A DNA stretch of 64,000 nt from SHWB01 sp050246875. GTDB taxonomy: Bacteria > Pseudomonadota > Alphaproteobacteria > UBA6615. Shown in pieces: positions 23,490 to 32,609 of the stretch. The notes under the pieces are model-generated. The model saw nothing but the letters and a program-made list of their open reading frames with translations. It was not told the DNA's origin and did not search any database. Made by a program: the position numbers and the translations under genes. The stretch covers positions 54,510-118,509 of the forward strand of contig JBFWVF010000012.1 of assembly GCA_050246875.1 (NCBI GenBank), in the 5' to 3' direction. Numbering within the stretch: the first letter of the stretch is position 1; every line of letters begins with the position of its first letter.

Positions 23490-24746
23490 TCATGGCGTCA
23501 GGTTGACGTCGAGCCCCAGCATGTGGCGGCCGTAGAGACCGGCGGCGGCATCGAGGTTGAAGGCGACATGGGCGGTGACGGCGTGGAAATCGCGCCACAG
23601 CCTTGCCAGCGGCTTCGCCTCGTAGAGACCGCCGCCGCCGGTGCGGCGGTGCAGGATGTCGACCGCCTCGCGCGCCAGCGCCGTGCCGAAGCCGGCATTG
23701 CGTCGCCAGCGCAGGCGTGTTTCGAGGTCCGGGACACCGCCCGAAGCGGCGATCGCTAGCGCTTCCTCGCCGCTGCCGCGCAGCACGAGGCGCGCGGTGT
23801 CGAGCCGCGCGCCCGCCTCGGCGACGGCGATCTGGATCGTCTGCAGCCCGGCCATGCCGCGCCCGGTGTAGCGTGCCGTGCGGGTGCGGATTTCGTCGAC
23901 GAACAGTTCCAGCATGCCCTGCGCCGTGCCGAGGCCGATCGAGGCCATGGTAGGTGGCGCGGCGGCCTGCATCGGGATGCGGTAGACCGGAGCCGGATTG
24001 AGGACGTTGCCCGGCGCCTCGCGGCCCTGCGTCGCGGCGTCAGCCAGCGTTCGGTATTCGGGCACGAAGACGTCGTCGACCGTCACGTCGCGACTGTCGC
24101 TGCCGGCGAGGCCCATGACGTGCCAGTTGTCGAGCACGGTGTAGTCGCCCTGCGGCAGCAGGAACAGCCGCGCCTCGGGCCGCTCCATCGTCGCGTCGGG
24201 TTCGACCATGGCCGCGACCATGTGCCATTCGCTGTTGGAAATGCCGCTGCAGAACGGCCAGTGGCCCGACAGGCGGTAGCCGCCCGCCACCCGCCGCGCG
24301 CGCCCGTCGCGCCAGATCACCGACATGCAGACCAGCGTGTCGACGGACGGTCCCCAGATCTCGCGCTGCGCCGCCGGCTCGAAGTAGCCGACCATGGCGG
24401 CGTGGATGGTCATGTTGGCGTAGATCCACGCCGTCGACGGGCAGCCGCGCGCCAGCGTCGATGCGACGTCGACCAGCACCGGATGGGGCAGCTCCAGCCC
24501 GCCGGCCCAGCGCGGCTGCATGATGCGGAACAGGCCGGACTCGTGCAGGGCCGCGCGCACGTCCGGCAGCAGGCGGCGCTGCCGCTCCGTTTCCGCCGCG
24601 CGGTCGCGCAGCAGCGGGACGAGCGCCGCGGCGCGCGCGACCACCTCCTGCGGCGTTTGCCCGCCGCTTCCCTCTCCGCCCTCGGGGGCGGAGAGGGTGG
24701 GGTGAGGTGGGGGGATTACCGGCAAATTCGTTGGCAACGTCGACAT
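23490..24746 (-). CDS. Flavin-dependent monooxygenase, acyl-CoA dehydrogenase fold
   Basis: 418 residues from ATG 24746. RAALHESGLFRIMQPRWAGG, the ARGCPSTAWIYANMT region and GGYRLSGHWPFCSGISNS are typical of reduced-flavin-dependent oxygenases (HpaB/HsaA/DszC type), which hydroxylate aromatic or sulfur compounds with flavin from a separate reductase. No reductase gene is adjacent. Residues about 10-28 (PPPHPTLSAPEGGEG) are encoded by a copy of the repeat at 24670-24802, which has inserted into the 5' end; a later start is possible. Confidence 0.85.
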   Translation of the reverse strand: MSTLPTNLPVIPPPHPTLSAPEGGEGSGGQTPQEVVARAAALVPLLRDRAAETERQRRLLPDVRAALHESGLFRIMQPRWAGGLELPHPVLVDVASTLARGCPSTAWIYANMTIHAAMVGYFEPAAQREIWGPSVDTLVCMSVIWRDGRARRVAGGYRLSGHWPFCSGISNSEWHMVAAMVEPDATMERPEARLFLLPQGDYTVLDNWHVMGLAGSDSRDVTVDDVFVPEYRTLADAATQGREAPGNVLNPAPVYRIPMQAAAPPTMASIGLGTAQGMLELFVDEIRTRTARYTGRGMAGLQTIQIAVAEAGARLDTARLVLRGSGEEALAIAASGGVPDLETRLRWRRNAGFGTALAREAVDILHRRTGGGGLYEAKPLARLWRDFHAVTAHVAFNLDAAAGLYGRHMLGLDVNLTP

Positions 24747-24802
24747 GCTCGGTAACACCCCCACCTCACCCTGCCCTCTCCGCCCCCCAGGGGCGGAGAG
24801 GG
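24670..24802. repeat. Inverted pair of REP-like hairpins
   Basis: Hairpin 1 pairs 24670-24680 with 24687-24697 (CCCTCTCCGCC and its complement). Hairpin 2 pairs 24774-24786 with 24790-24802. Each is flanked inwards by a related TGGGGTGAGGTGGGG tract (24698-24714 and the complement at 24756-24773), so the two units are head-to-head like a BIME. The pair surrounds the likely start codon of the monooxygenase gene, and one unit is translated. Confidence 0.75.
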
Positions 24803-24830
24803 TTTCTCCGCGCATTGCGTCGCCCATACC

Positions 24831-25664
24831 CTAAGCGGGCAAGACCAGATCGGCGAGTTCGCTGTGGGTGGTGAACCAGACGTGCGGGCTGGCCTTCGCC
24901 GCCTCGATCGCGGCACGGTACTCGATGGCGCCCGCCGGCCGGCCGAAGACATGGGCATGGGCGGTGATGTCGAGGATCATCGGCGGCCGCCCGATGGTCT
25001 CGTAGCGATCGAGCACCCGCTGCATCACGCGCGTGTACTCCTCGGGCACGTTGCCGTAGCGCACATAGAGCGGCAGGTCGTTCACCTCCATGGTGAACGG
25101 CACCACGGCGAGCGGGCCGGCCTTGGTCTGCTCCAGATAGGGCGTGTCCTGGTCGAAGCGGTCGATGGTCCACCGGAAGCCGTGCCTGGCCAGCAGTTCC
25201 AGCGTGTTGGGGCTGTTGGTCCCACGCGGACTGGCGAAGCCGCGCGGCTGGTGGCCGAGCTTCGCGAAGGCCGCGAGCTGGCGGACGAGGTCGGCCTCCT
25301 CCTCCTCGCGCTTCTGGTAGACGGGGTAGATGTTCTGTGCCCAGGCGTGCGTGGCCAGCGGATGGCCATCGGCGAGGATGCGTTTGACGAGGTCGGGCCA
25401 GCGCTCGGCGATCATGCCGCTGGCGTAGACGCTCGCCGGCACCTTCAGGTCCTTGACGATGTCGAGCAGCCGCCAGGCGCCGACATTCATGCCGTAGAGC
25501 GCCCAGGTCCGCGCCTGCGTGTCCTCGAAGCCGGGCTTCAGGGGATTGCCCATCGGGCCGATACCCGGCGCCGAGTCGTCGGTCCACGCCTCGCACATGA
25601 TGTCGACGCAGACGGCGAGCGGCCGGTCCTTGGGCCAGCCGGCGGGCACAGCGGCTTTGGTCAT
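24831..25664 (-). CDS. Polysaccharide deacetylase-family hydrolase (PuuE-like)
   Basis: 277 residues. The NodB-like barrel shows VCVDIMCEAW with the first Asp, HPLATHAWAQN with the zinc His pair, PRGFASPRGTNS and DITAHAHVFGRP at the end. This pattern fits the PuuE allantoinase-like and peptidoglycan/imidase-like branch more than chitin deacetylases. Substrate unknown. It is the gene upstream of the monooxygenase on the same strand, with the repeat between, and divergent from the MetE-like gene. Confidence 0.82.
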   Translation of the reverse strand: MTKAAVPAGWPKDRPLAVCVDIMCEAWTDDSAPGIGPMGNPLKPGFEDTQARTWALYGMNVGAWRLLDIVKDLKVPASVYASGMIAERWPDLVKRILADGHPLATHAWAQNIYPVYQKREEEEADLVRQLAAFAKLGHQPRGFASPRGTNSPNTLELLARHGFRWTIDRFDQDTPYLEQTKAGPLAVVPFTMEVNDLPLYVRYGNVPEEYTRVMQRVLDRYETIGRPPMILDITAHAHVFGRPAGAIEYRAAIEAAKASPHVWFTTHSELADLVLPA

Positions 25665-25764
25665 GGCGTTCCCCGTTGTATCGTCGCGGCGTTGGCGGGA
25701 TCAGACCACGGCGCCAGCGCGGCCGGCAACCCGCCCCGGTCACGCGCGCGGGGAGGTATACAGG

Positions 25765-26787
25765 ATGCTCGCAACCTCGATCGTCGGCAGCCTGCCGAAG
25801 CCGTCCTGGCTTGCCAAGCCGGAGGTCCTGTGGGCGCCCTGGGCGACGGACGACGCCGCGCGCCTCGCCGAGGCCAAACGCGACGCCGTGCGGCTCGCCA
25901 TCGCCGACCAGGAGGAAGCGGGCATCGACATCGTCACCGACGGCGAACAGTCGCGCGTGCATTTCGTGCACGGCATGCTGGAGAAGATCGAGGGCATCGA
26001 CTTCAACAAGAAGACGCGCATCGGCATCCGCAACGACCGCTACGAGGCCGACTGCCCGACGGTGACCGGCCCGATCCGTCGCCCGGCGGCGATCCACCGC
26101 GACGAGGTGGTCTACGCCCGCGCCCATACCGCCCGCCGCCTCAAGGTGACGATGCCGGGACCGATGACCATCGTCGACACGCTCGCCGACGAGCATTATC
26201 GCGACCGCCCCGCCCTCGCCTTGGCCTTCGCCGAGATCATCAACGCCGAGGCGCGTGAGCTGGAGGCGGCGGGCGCCGACTATATCCAGCTCGACGAGCC
26301 TGCCTTCAACGTCTACCTCGACGCCGTGCCAACCTGGGGCATCAAGGCCCTCAACCGCGCCGTCGAGGGGCTGCGCGCGAAGACCATCGTCCACATCTGC
26401 TACGGCTACGGCATCGAAGCCAACCTGCGCTGGAAGCAGACCCTCGGCAACGTCTGGGACCAGTACCGCCTGACCTTCCCGGCGCTGGCCGACAGCGCCA
26501 TCGACCAGGTCTCGCTGGAATTCGCCGGCGGCCGCGTACCGCTCGACGTCATCGCCGCGCTCGGCGGCCGCAAGGACGTCCTCGTCGGCGCCATCGACGT
26601 GACGACGAAGACGGTCGAGACGCCCGAGGAGGTGGCCGGCACGCTGCGCGCGGCGCTGAAGCACACGACGCCCGACCGCGTCTTCCCCTGCACCAACTGC
26701 GGCATGGTGCCGATGGCGCGCGGCGTCGCAACGGGCAAGATGCGGGCGCTGGCGCTGGGCGCGGCGCTGGTGCGCGCGGAGCTTTAG
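25765..26787 (+). CDS. Short MetE-like methyltransferase (C-terminal catalytic domain only)
   Basis: 340 residues from ATG 25765. It holds only the catalytic barrel of cobalamin-independent methionine synthase: SIVGSLPKPSW near the start, TDGEQSR, TMPGPMTIVDT, LDEPAF, and the zinc ligands in HICYGYG and FPCTNCGM. The 750-residue MetE has an extra N-terminal half that is missing here. Such short forms transfer methyl groups from varied donors, so methionine synthesis is possible but not certain. It ends 4 nt into the convergent aldo/keto reductase gene. Confidence 0.85.
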   Translation: MLATSIVGSLPKPSWLAKPEVLWAPWATDDAARLAEAKRDAVRLAIADQEEAGIDIVTDGEQSRVHFVHGMLEKIEGIDFNKKTRIGIRNDRYEADCPTVTGPIRRPAAIHRDEVVYARAHTARRLKVTMPGPMTIVDTLADEHYRDRPALALAFAEIINAEARELEAAGADYIQLDEPAFNVYLDAVPTWGIKALNRAVEGLRAKTIVHICYGYGIEANLRWKQTLGNVWDQYRLTFPALADSAIDQVSLEFAGGRVPLDVIAALGGRKDVLVGAIDVTTKTVETPEEVAGTLRAALKHTTPDRVFPCTNCGMVPMARGVATGKMRALALGAALVRAEL

Positions 26788-27797
26788 GACTTCGCCGCGA
26801 GGGGCCCGCGCGTGATGGCGCGCGGGTCACCCAGTTCCAGCGCCACCGGGCGACGCGGCATATACAGCTCTTCGAGCCAGGCGATGTCGTCCTCCGTCAG
26901 GCGCAGATCGAGCGCGGCAACGGCATCGTCGAGCTGATACATCTTCGTGGCACCGACGATGGGCGCGGTGATGCCGGGCTTCGCCAGCATCCAGGCGATG
27001 GCCACCTGCGCCGGCCTGGCCCCGCACCGCGCGGCGACCTGGCCGACACGGTCGATAATGGCAAGGTCGGCGGACGACCCGTAATAGTCGCGCAGCGGGT
27101 CGTACCGCGCCCGGTCCGTGGCGCCCGCCGTCGTGCCGGCCAGCCATCCACGCGCCACCGGACTCCACGGCGTCAGCGCGATCCCCTCCTCGACGCAGTA
27201 GGGGATGTTCTCGCGCTCCTCCTCCCGGTTCAGCAGGTTGTAGTGGACCTGGTAGTTCACGAACGGCGCCCAGCCGCGATGCTTCTGCGTCTGGTGCATG
27301 CGCACGAACTGGTAGGCGCGGAAATTGGAGGCGCCGAGGTAGCGCACCTTGCCGGCCCGCACCACAGCGTCGAGCGCCTCCAGCGTCTCCTCCTCCGGCG
27401 TGGTCGGGTCGTAGCGGTGCAGATTGAGCAGATCGATCCAGTCGACCCCCAGCCGCGCGAGGCAGGCATCGACGGCAGCGAAGACCCGTCGGCGCGACAG
27501 GCCGCGGTCGTTCGGTCCCGGCCCCATGCGGGCATGGATCTTGGTGGCGATCAGCGCGTTGTGGCGGCCGGCATAGCGCAGGAGAGCGCGGCCGGTAATT
27601 TCCTCGCTCGCCCCCACCGAGTAGGCGTCCGCCGTGTCGAAGAAATTGACGCCGGCATCGAGCGCACGGCGAAAGAAAGGCTGCGCCTCGTCCTCGCCAA
27701 GCGCCCAGCCGACGACGTCGCGGGTGCCAAAGGCGAGGCAGCCGAAGCACAGGCGGCTGACCATCAACCCCGTGCGGCCGAGGTTGACGTACTCCAT
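26784..27797 (-). CDS. Aldo/keto reductase, copy 1
   Basis: 337 residues from ATG 27797 (MEYVNLGRTGLMVSRLCFG). Catalytic tetrad positions are present: Asp and Tyr in FFDTADAYSVGASEE, Lys in LIATKIHARMG and His in LLNLHRYDPTTPEEE. The C-terminus has GATKMYQLDDAVAALD. NADPH-dependent reduction of carbonyls is the family reaction. The same pattern occurs in two neighbours (28354-29391 and 29402-30394), so this is part of a tandem triplication with a cupin gene inserted. Confidence 0.9.
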   Translation of the reverse strand: MEYVNLGRTGLMVSRLCFGCLAFGTRDVVGWALGEDEAQPFFRRALDAGVNFFDTADAYSVGASEEITGRALLRYAGRHNALIATKIHARMGPGPNDRGLSRRRVFAAVDACLARLGVDWIDLLNLHRYDPTTPEEETLEALDAVVRAGKVRYLGASNFRAYQFVRMHQTQKHRGWAPFVNYQVHYNLLNREEERENIPYCVEEGIALTPWSPVARGWLAGTTAGATDRARYDPLRDYYGSSADLAIIDRVGQVAARCGARPAQVAIAWMLAKPGITAPIVGATKMYQLDDAVAALDLRLTEDDIAWLEELYMPRRPVALELGDPRAITRGPLAAKS

Positions 27798-27808
27798 GAC
27801 CGCCCCGC

Positions 27809-28357
27809 TCAGATGTCGCGGCCGGAGGCGCGGTCGGCGTCGATGACCGACTGCGGCACGCGGATGCCGCCGTTCGGGTCGGCCACGTCGCCGTAGAGCA
27901 CCATGACGAGACCACGCTCGCTGCCGGTGTTTTCGACCGACCGCATCAGCCGCGGCGGCACCGAGAAGACGTCGTAGGGATCGAGCACCACCTTGTGCTC
28001 GCCCGCGTTGCCCCAGTGGATGGTGTACTGGCCGCGCAGGCAGATGAAGACCTCGGCATACTCGTGATAGTGCAGTACCGGGTGATGGCCGGGCTCGCTC
28101 TCGATGTACGACATGTGGAACGGATGCGGCTTGGAGATCGCAGCCGGCCCGCCGCCGTTCTCCGGCGAGATCGCCCACATGATCTTCAGCCGCCTCGACG
28201 GGTCGTTGGCGTCGCGGAAGGCATCGGGATCGGCGCCGAGATCGGCGAAGCGCGCCACCCAGCCGGCGATTTCGGTCTCGGTCATCTCGATTCCGACGCC
28301 GGCGCGGCGCTTGTACGCCGTCTTTCCCGCCGGTGTGGCGGCATCTGGCATGGTCAT
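27809..28357 (-). CDS. Cupin-domain protein
   Basis: 182 residues from ATG 28357, with GGGGGAC upstream. The cupin core shows HHPVLHYHEYAEVFICLRG (metal-binding His and Glu) and VLDPYDVFSVPPRLMRSVEN. It could be a dioxygenase, isomerase or sensor; nothing fixes the substrate. It sits between two aldo/keto reductase genes on the same strand with a short gap downstream and 4-nt overlap upstream, so it probably belongs to the same operon. Confidence 0.85.
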   Translation of the reverse strand: MTMPDAATPAGKTAYKRRAGVGIEMTETEIAGWVARFADLGADPDAFRDANDPSRRLKIMWAISPENGGGPAAISKPHPFHMSYIESEPGHHPVLHYHEYAEVFICLRGQYTIHWGNAGEHKVVLDPYDVFSVPPRLMRSVENTGSERGLVMVLYGDVADPNGGIRVPQSVIDADRASGRDI

Positions 28358-29391
28358 ACCTTGTCCCCCCACTTGGCCGCCGCCTCCGCCGCGGCCTTCT
28401 GCGCCATGAAGAACGGCTCGTTGACGGTCAGGCCGACGAGCGTGTGCGGCTCGTACAGCTCTTCAAGGTAGGCGATGTCCGGGCCGGGCAGCGCGACGGC
28501 GAGCGCGGCGATGGCATCCTCGAGATGCGCCATCTTCGTCGCGCCGACGATCGGCGACGTGATGCCTTGCTTCGCCAGCATCCAGGCCATCGCCGCCTGG
28601 GCCGGCGGCACGCCGTGGCGGCGCGCCACCTCGTCGAGCCGGGCGATGACGGCGAGGTCGTTGGCCGACCCGTAGGCATTGATCCGCGTGCCGTCGGTGC
28701 GTGCCCGCACCGTCTGCTCGGGCTGCTTGCCGGCGAGCCAGCCGCGCGCCAGCGGGCTCCACGGCGTCAGCGCGATGCCCTCCTCGACCGCATAGGGGAT
28801 GTTCTCGCGCTCTTCCTCGCGATTGATCAGGTTGTAGTGCACCTGATAGTTCACGAAGCGCGCCAGCCCGCGATGCTTCTGTTTCTGGTGCATGCGCACG
28901 AGATAGCGGGCATTGAGGTTGGAGGCGCCGAGGTAACGCACCTTGCCGGCGCGGACCACCGCGTCGAGCGCCTCCAGCGTCTCGTCCTCTGGCGTCGTGT
29001 GGTCGTAGCAATGCACATTGTAGAGATCGATCCAGTCGGTCCCCAGCCGCTTCAGCGACGCGTCGACCGACTGCAGGATGTGGCGCCGCGACAGGCCGCG
29101 GTCGTTCGGTCCCGGCCCCATGCGGGTGTAGACCTTGGTCGCGATGACGACGTTCTCGCGGCCGGCGTAGTCGACCAGCGCACGGCCGGTGATCTCCTCG
29201 CTGACGCCGAGGGAGTAACTGTTCGCGGTGTCGAAGAAGTTGATGCCGGCGTCGAGCGCGCGCCGGTAGAACGGCCGCGCCTCCGCCTCCTCGACCACCC
29301 ACGGCACGACCTTGCGCGAGCCGAAGGACAGGCAGCCGAGGCAGAGCCGGCTGACCATCAACCCCGTGCGGCCGAGATTGACGTACTCCAC
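28354..29391 (-). CDS. Aldo/keto reductase, copy 2
   Basis: 345 residues from GTG 29391, preceded by GGAGGAG. MEYVNLGRTGLMVSRLCLG, FFDTANSYSLGVSEE and VIATKVYTRMG hold the family signatures, and His is in LYNVHCYDHTTPEDE. Closely similar to copies 1 and 3. Its stop overlaps the start of the cupin gene by 4 nt. Probably NADPH-dependent; substrate unknown. Confidence 0.9.
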   Translation of the reverse strand: MEYVNLGRTGLMVSRLCLGCLSFGSRKVVPWVVEEAEARPFYRRALDAGINFFDTANSYSLGVSEEITGRALVDYAGRENVVIATKVYTRMGPGPNDRGLSRRHILQSVDASLKRLGTDWIDLYNVHCYDHTTPEDETLEALDAVVRAGKVRYLGASNLNARYLVRMHQKQKHRGLARFVNYQVHYNLINREEERENIPYAVEEGIALTPWSPLARGWLAGKQPEQTVRARTDGTRINAYGSANDLAVIARLDEVARRHGVPPAQAAMAWMLAKQGITSPIVGATKMAHLEDAIAALAVALPGPDIAYLEELYEPHTLVGLTVNEPFFMAQKAAAEAAAKWGDKV

Positions 29392-29401
29392 CCCGCTCCT
29401 C

Positions 29402-30394
29402 CTAGGCGGCCGGACGCGGCGGGATGCGCGCGACGTGGCCGACGATCTCGTGGCGCTGGTACGGCTCCTCCAGCCATGCCAATTCGTCCGGCGACAGTGT
29501 CACGTCGAGCGCGGCGATGGCTTCGTCGAGCTGGTACATCTTGGTGACGCCGACGACCGGCGCGACGACGCCCGGCTTGTGCAGCGGCCAGGCGATGGCA
29601 ATCTGCGCCGGCTTCACGCCGCGCCGCCCCGCCAGTTCGACCACGCGCGCGATCACCGCGTCGTCGCTCGGCTTGCCGTAGACCTCGCGCAGCGGGTCCA
29701 GTTCGGTGCGTGGCGTGTCGCCGCGCTTGGCACCGGTCAGCCAGCTCCGCGCCGTCGGGCTCCAGGTCGTCATGCCGATGCCCTCGTCGACGCAGTAGGG
29801 AATCTGCTCCCGCTCTTCCTCGCGGTAGATCAGGTTGTAGTGGATCTGGTAGTTCACGAACCGCGCCCAGCCCTTGCGGATCTGGGTCTGGTGCATGCGG
29901 GCGAGCTTGTAAGCCGGCAGGTTGGACGCGCCGAGGTAGCGCGCCTTGCCGGCGCGCACGACGTCGTTGAGGGCGTCCAGCGTCTCCTCTTCCGGCGTGC
30001 GCGGATCGGCGCGATGGATGATGAACAGGTCGACGTAGTCGGTGCCGAGACGCTTCAGGGAGGCATCGATCGACGCCATGATGTGGCGGCGCGACAGGCC
30101 CTGGTCGTTCGGCCCCGGCCCCATCGGCATCTGCACCTTGGTGCCGATGACGACGTTGTCGCGGCCGGCGAAGTCGATCAGCGCGCGGCCGGTGATCGCC
30201 TCGCTGGCGCCCCGCGAATAGGCGTTGGCGGTGTCGTAGAAGTTGATGCCGGCGTCGAGGGCGCGCCGGAAGAAGGGACGTGCCTCCGCGTCCTCCATCA
30301 CCCACGGCATGATCCTCGGGTCGCCGAACGACATGCAGCCGAAGCAGAGCTTGCTGACCATCAGGCCGGTGCGACCGAGATTCACGTAGTCCAT
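29402..30394 (-). CDS. Aldo/keto reductase, copy 3
   Basis: 330 residues from ATG 30394. MDYVNLGRTGLMVSKLCFG, FYDTANAYSRGASEA, VIGTKVQMPMG and LFIIHRADPRTPEEE carry the tetrad. Similar to copies 1 and 2 but more divergent after residue 200 (IGMTTWSPTARSWL). Only 10 nt separate it from copy 2 downstream, and an MDR oxidoreductase gene lies upstream, so one long minus-strand operon (32504 to 26784) is likely. Confidence 0.9.
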   Translation of the reverse strand: MDYVNLGRTGLMVSKLCFGCMSFGDPRIMPWVMEDAEARPFFRRALDAGINFYDTANAYSRGASEAITGRALIDFAGRDNVVIGTKVQMPMGPGPNDQGLSRRHIMASIDASLKRLGTDYVDLFIIHRADPRTPEEETLDALNDVVRAGKARYLGASNLPAYKLARMHQTQIRKGWARFVNYQIHYNLIYREEEREQIPYCVDEGIGMTTWSPTARSWLTGAKRGDTPRTELDPLREVYGKPSDDAVIARVVELAGRRGVKPAQIAIAWPLHKPGVVAPVVGVTKMYQLDEAIAALDVTLSPDELAWLEEPYQRHEIVGHVARIPPRPAA

Positions 30395-30439
30395 CGGGAC
30401 GGCTTCCTTGTTCTTGTTGTCGTCCTGCGCCCGGCGGCC

Positions 30440-31432
30440 TCAGCCGCCGGCGACCTCGACGACGATGTTGCCGGTCGCCTTGCCGGACTCTCGAAGCATA
30501 TGGGCCTGCGCCGTCTCGGCGAGACCGAAGGTGGCGGCGATCGGATGGGTCGCGCCGCCGCCGGCGAGCCAGGCCGCGATATCGTGCTCCATCGGTGCGC
30601 GGTAATCCTCCGGCACCGCGTACAGGACGATCAGGCGGATGACGATATTCCTTGCCTGCAGCGGGTAGTACGGCAGCACCGGGTCGGGATCGGCGTCCGA
30701 GGCATAGCTGCAGATGATGCCGAATTCCTTGAGCACTTTGAGCGTGATCGGCAGGTTGGCACCGAACGCCACCTCGACGATCCGGTCGACACCGGCACCG
30801 CCGGTCTCCGCCAGCACGCGCTCCGCGACATCCTCCTTGCGGTAGTCGATGGCGACGTCGGCGCCAGCCGCGCGCACGGCAGCCACCTTCTCGGGCGTGC
30901 CGGCGGTGCTGATGACGCGCGCGCCGCCCCACTTTGCGAGCTGCACGGCGTAGTGGCCGACGGCACCGGCGCCGCCGTGTACCAGTATCGTCTTGCCAGC
31001 GACCGGCCCGTCGGCGAAGACGGCGCGGTGCCCCGTGCGGATGCCGACACCGGCACAAGCGCCGGCCAGAAGCGGCACACCGTCCGGCAGCGCCACGGCC
31101 CGGCTGGCCGGCAGCGCGACGTATTCGGCAGCCGTGCCGAAGGCGCGGCCCGACTGGGCGTCGAAGAGCCACACGCGCTCGCCCACACGCGACGCCGGCA
31201 CGCCGGCGCCGACACTGTCGATGATCCCCGAGCCGTCCTGATGCGGAACGATGCGGGGAAAGCCGGGCCGCTGGCCGCGCCAGCCGGCACGGCGCTTCAC
31301 GTCCGTCGGGTGTACGCCCGACCAGGCGACCTTCACGCGGACCTCGCCCGGACCGGGCTCGGGCGTCGGCATCTCGCCGACCTGCAGAACCTCGGAAGCC
31401 GGCCCGTTGCGCTCGTACCAGGCAGCGCGCAT
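30440..31432 (-). CDS. Zinc-free MDR oxidoreductase (quinone oxidoreductase-like), copy 1
   Basis: 330 residues. MRAAWYERNGPASEVLQVGE and PGPGEVRVKVAWSGVHPTDV at the N-terminus, NADPH-binding VHGGAGAVGHYAVQLAKWGG in the middle, and no zinc ligands. Such enzymes reduce quinones or enones with NADPH. A close paralogue lies just upstream at 31509-32504. Both sit in the same minus-strand gene row as the aldo/keto reductases. Confidence 0.9.
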   Translation of the reverse strand: MRAAWYERNGPASEVLQVGEMPTPEPGPGEVRVKVAWSGVHPTDVKRRAGWRGQRPGFPRIVPHQDGSGIIDSVGAGVPASRVGERVWLFDAQSGRAFGTAAEYVALPASRAVALPDGVPLLAGACAGVGIRTGHRAVFADGPVAGKTILVHGGAGAVGHYAVQLAKWGGARVISTAGTPEKVAAVRAAGADVAIDYRKEDVAERVLAETGGAGVDRIVEVAFGANLPITLKVLKEFGIICSYASDADPDPVLPYYPLQARNIVIRLIVLYAVPEDYRAPMEHDIAAWLAGGGATHPIAATFGLAETAQAHMLRESGKATGNIVVEVAGG

Positions 31433-31508
31433 CCCCCCGTCCTTTCCAGTTGTCGTTGCCGACGTCGATCAGCGCACGGGCCGGCTGGCGGCACGCCGCC
31501 TGGAGGCC

Positions 31509-32504
31509 TCAGCCGCCGGCCACCTCGATCATCACATTGCCCGACGCCGCGCCGGATTCGAGGTAGGCATGGGCGGCCGCGACCTGGTCGAGCGGAAACA
31601 CCTTCGCGGTCGCGTGGAAGGCCTTGCCGGACACGAGCCAGGCCGCGATATCCTCCGCCATCCGCGCCTCGTAGTCGGCTGGCACCTCGTACAGGTAGAC
31701 GAGCCGGATGACGGCGTTGCGAATCATCAGCGGGTAGTAGGGCAGCTTCGGTTCGTGCTCGGCGTCCGACGCATAGGACGCGATGACGCCGAACGGCCGC
31801 AGCACGGCCAGCGTCACCGGCATGTTCTTGCCGAAGGCGACCTCGACGATGTGGTCGACACCGCCGCCGCCCGTCTCCGCCATCACCCGCGCCGCGACGT
31901 CTTCCTTGCGGTAGTCGATGATGACGTCGGCGCCGGCCTTGGCGGCGAGGTCGGCCTTCGCCGGCGAACTCACGGTCGTCAGCACCTTGGCCGCGCCGCC
32001 CCATTTGGCGAGCTGGATCGCATAGTTGCCGACGGCGCCGGCGCCGCCCTGCACCAGCACCGTCTTGCCCGTCACCGGACCGTCGGTGAACAGCGCACGG
32101 TGCGCCGTGCGGACGGGCACGCCGATGCAGGCGCCGCCCAACAGGGGCGCGCCCGCAGGCATACGGACGGCGAACCTCTCCGGCAGGACGATGTATTCGG
32201 CCGCCGTGCCATAAGGGCGGCCGGCCTGGGCGAGGTAGAGCCATACCGGCTCGCCGACACGCCCGGCCGCGACGCCGGCTCCGACCTTGTCGATGACGCC
32301 GGAGCCATCCTGGTGCGGCACGACGCGCGGGTAGGCCATCTTGCGGCCGAGGAAGCCGGTGCGCGCCTTCAGGTCGGTGGGGTTGAGGCCGGACCACGCC
32401 ACCTTCACCCGCACCTCGCCCGGGCCGGGCTCCGGCGTCGGCATGTCGCCAACCTTGATGACCTCCTCGGCCGGCCCGTTGCGTTCGTACCAGGCTGCGC
32501 GCAT
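31509..32504 (-). CDS. Zinc-free MDR oxidoreductase (quinone oxidoreductase-like), copy 2
   Basis: 331 residues. MRAAWYERNGPAEEVIKVGD, AWSGLNPTDLKARTGFLG, and the NADPH motif VQGGAGAVGNYAIQLAKWGG. Nearly collinear with copy 1, ending in ASGNVMIEVAGG like its neighbour (ATGNIVVEVAGG). Tandem duplication is evident. It is the first gene of the minus-strand row; the promoter is probably in 32505-32609, shared with the divergent DctP-like gene. Confidence 0.9.
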   Translation of the reverse strand: MRAAWYERNGPAEEVIKVGDMPTPEPGPGEVRVKVAWSGLNPTDLKARTGFLGRKMAYPRVVPHQDGSGVIDKVGAGVAAGRVGEPVWLYLAQAGRPYGTAAEYIVLPERFAVRMPAGAPLLGGACIGVPVRTAHRALFTDGPVTGKTVLVQGGAGAVGNYAIQLAKWGGAAKVLTTVSSPAKADLAAKAGADVIIDYRKEDVAARVMAETGGGGVDHIVEVAFGKNMPVTLAVLRPFGVIASYASDAEHEPKLPYYPLMIRNAVIRLVYLYEVPADYEARMAEDIAAWLVSGKAFHATAKVFPLDQVAAAHAYLESGAASGNVMIEVAGG

Positions 32505-32609
32505 CGCGATCCCCCGATCGGCTGATTGCTGTGTTCCGCCTATCAGCGCATGCGCGCCGGCCTTGCGGCAAGGGGGCGTTTACCCTTTGCCCGGACACTC
32601 GGCCCCGCG

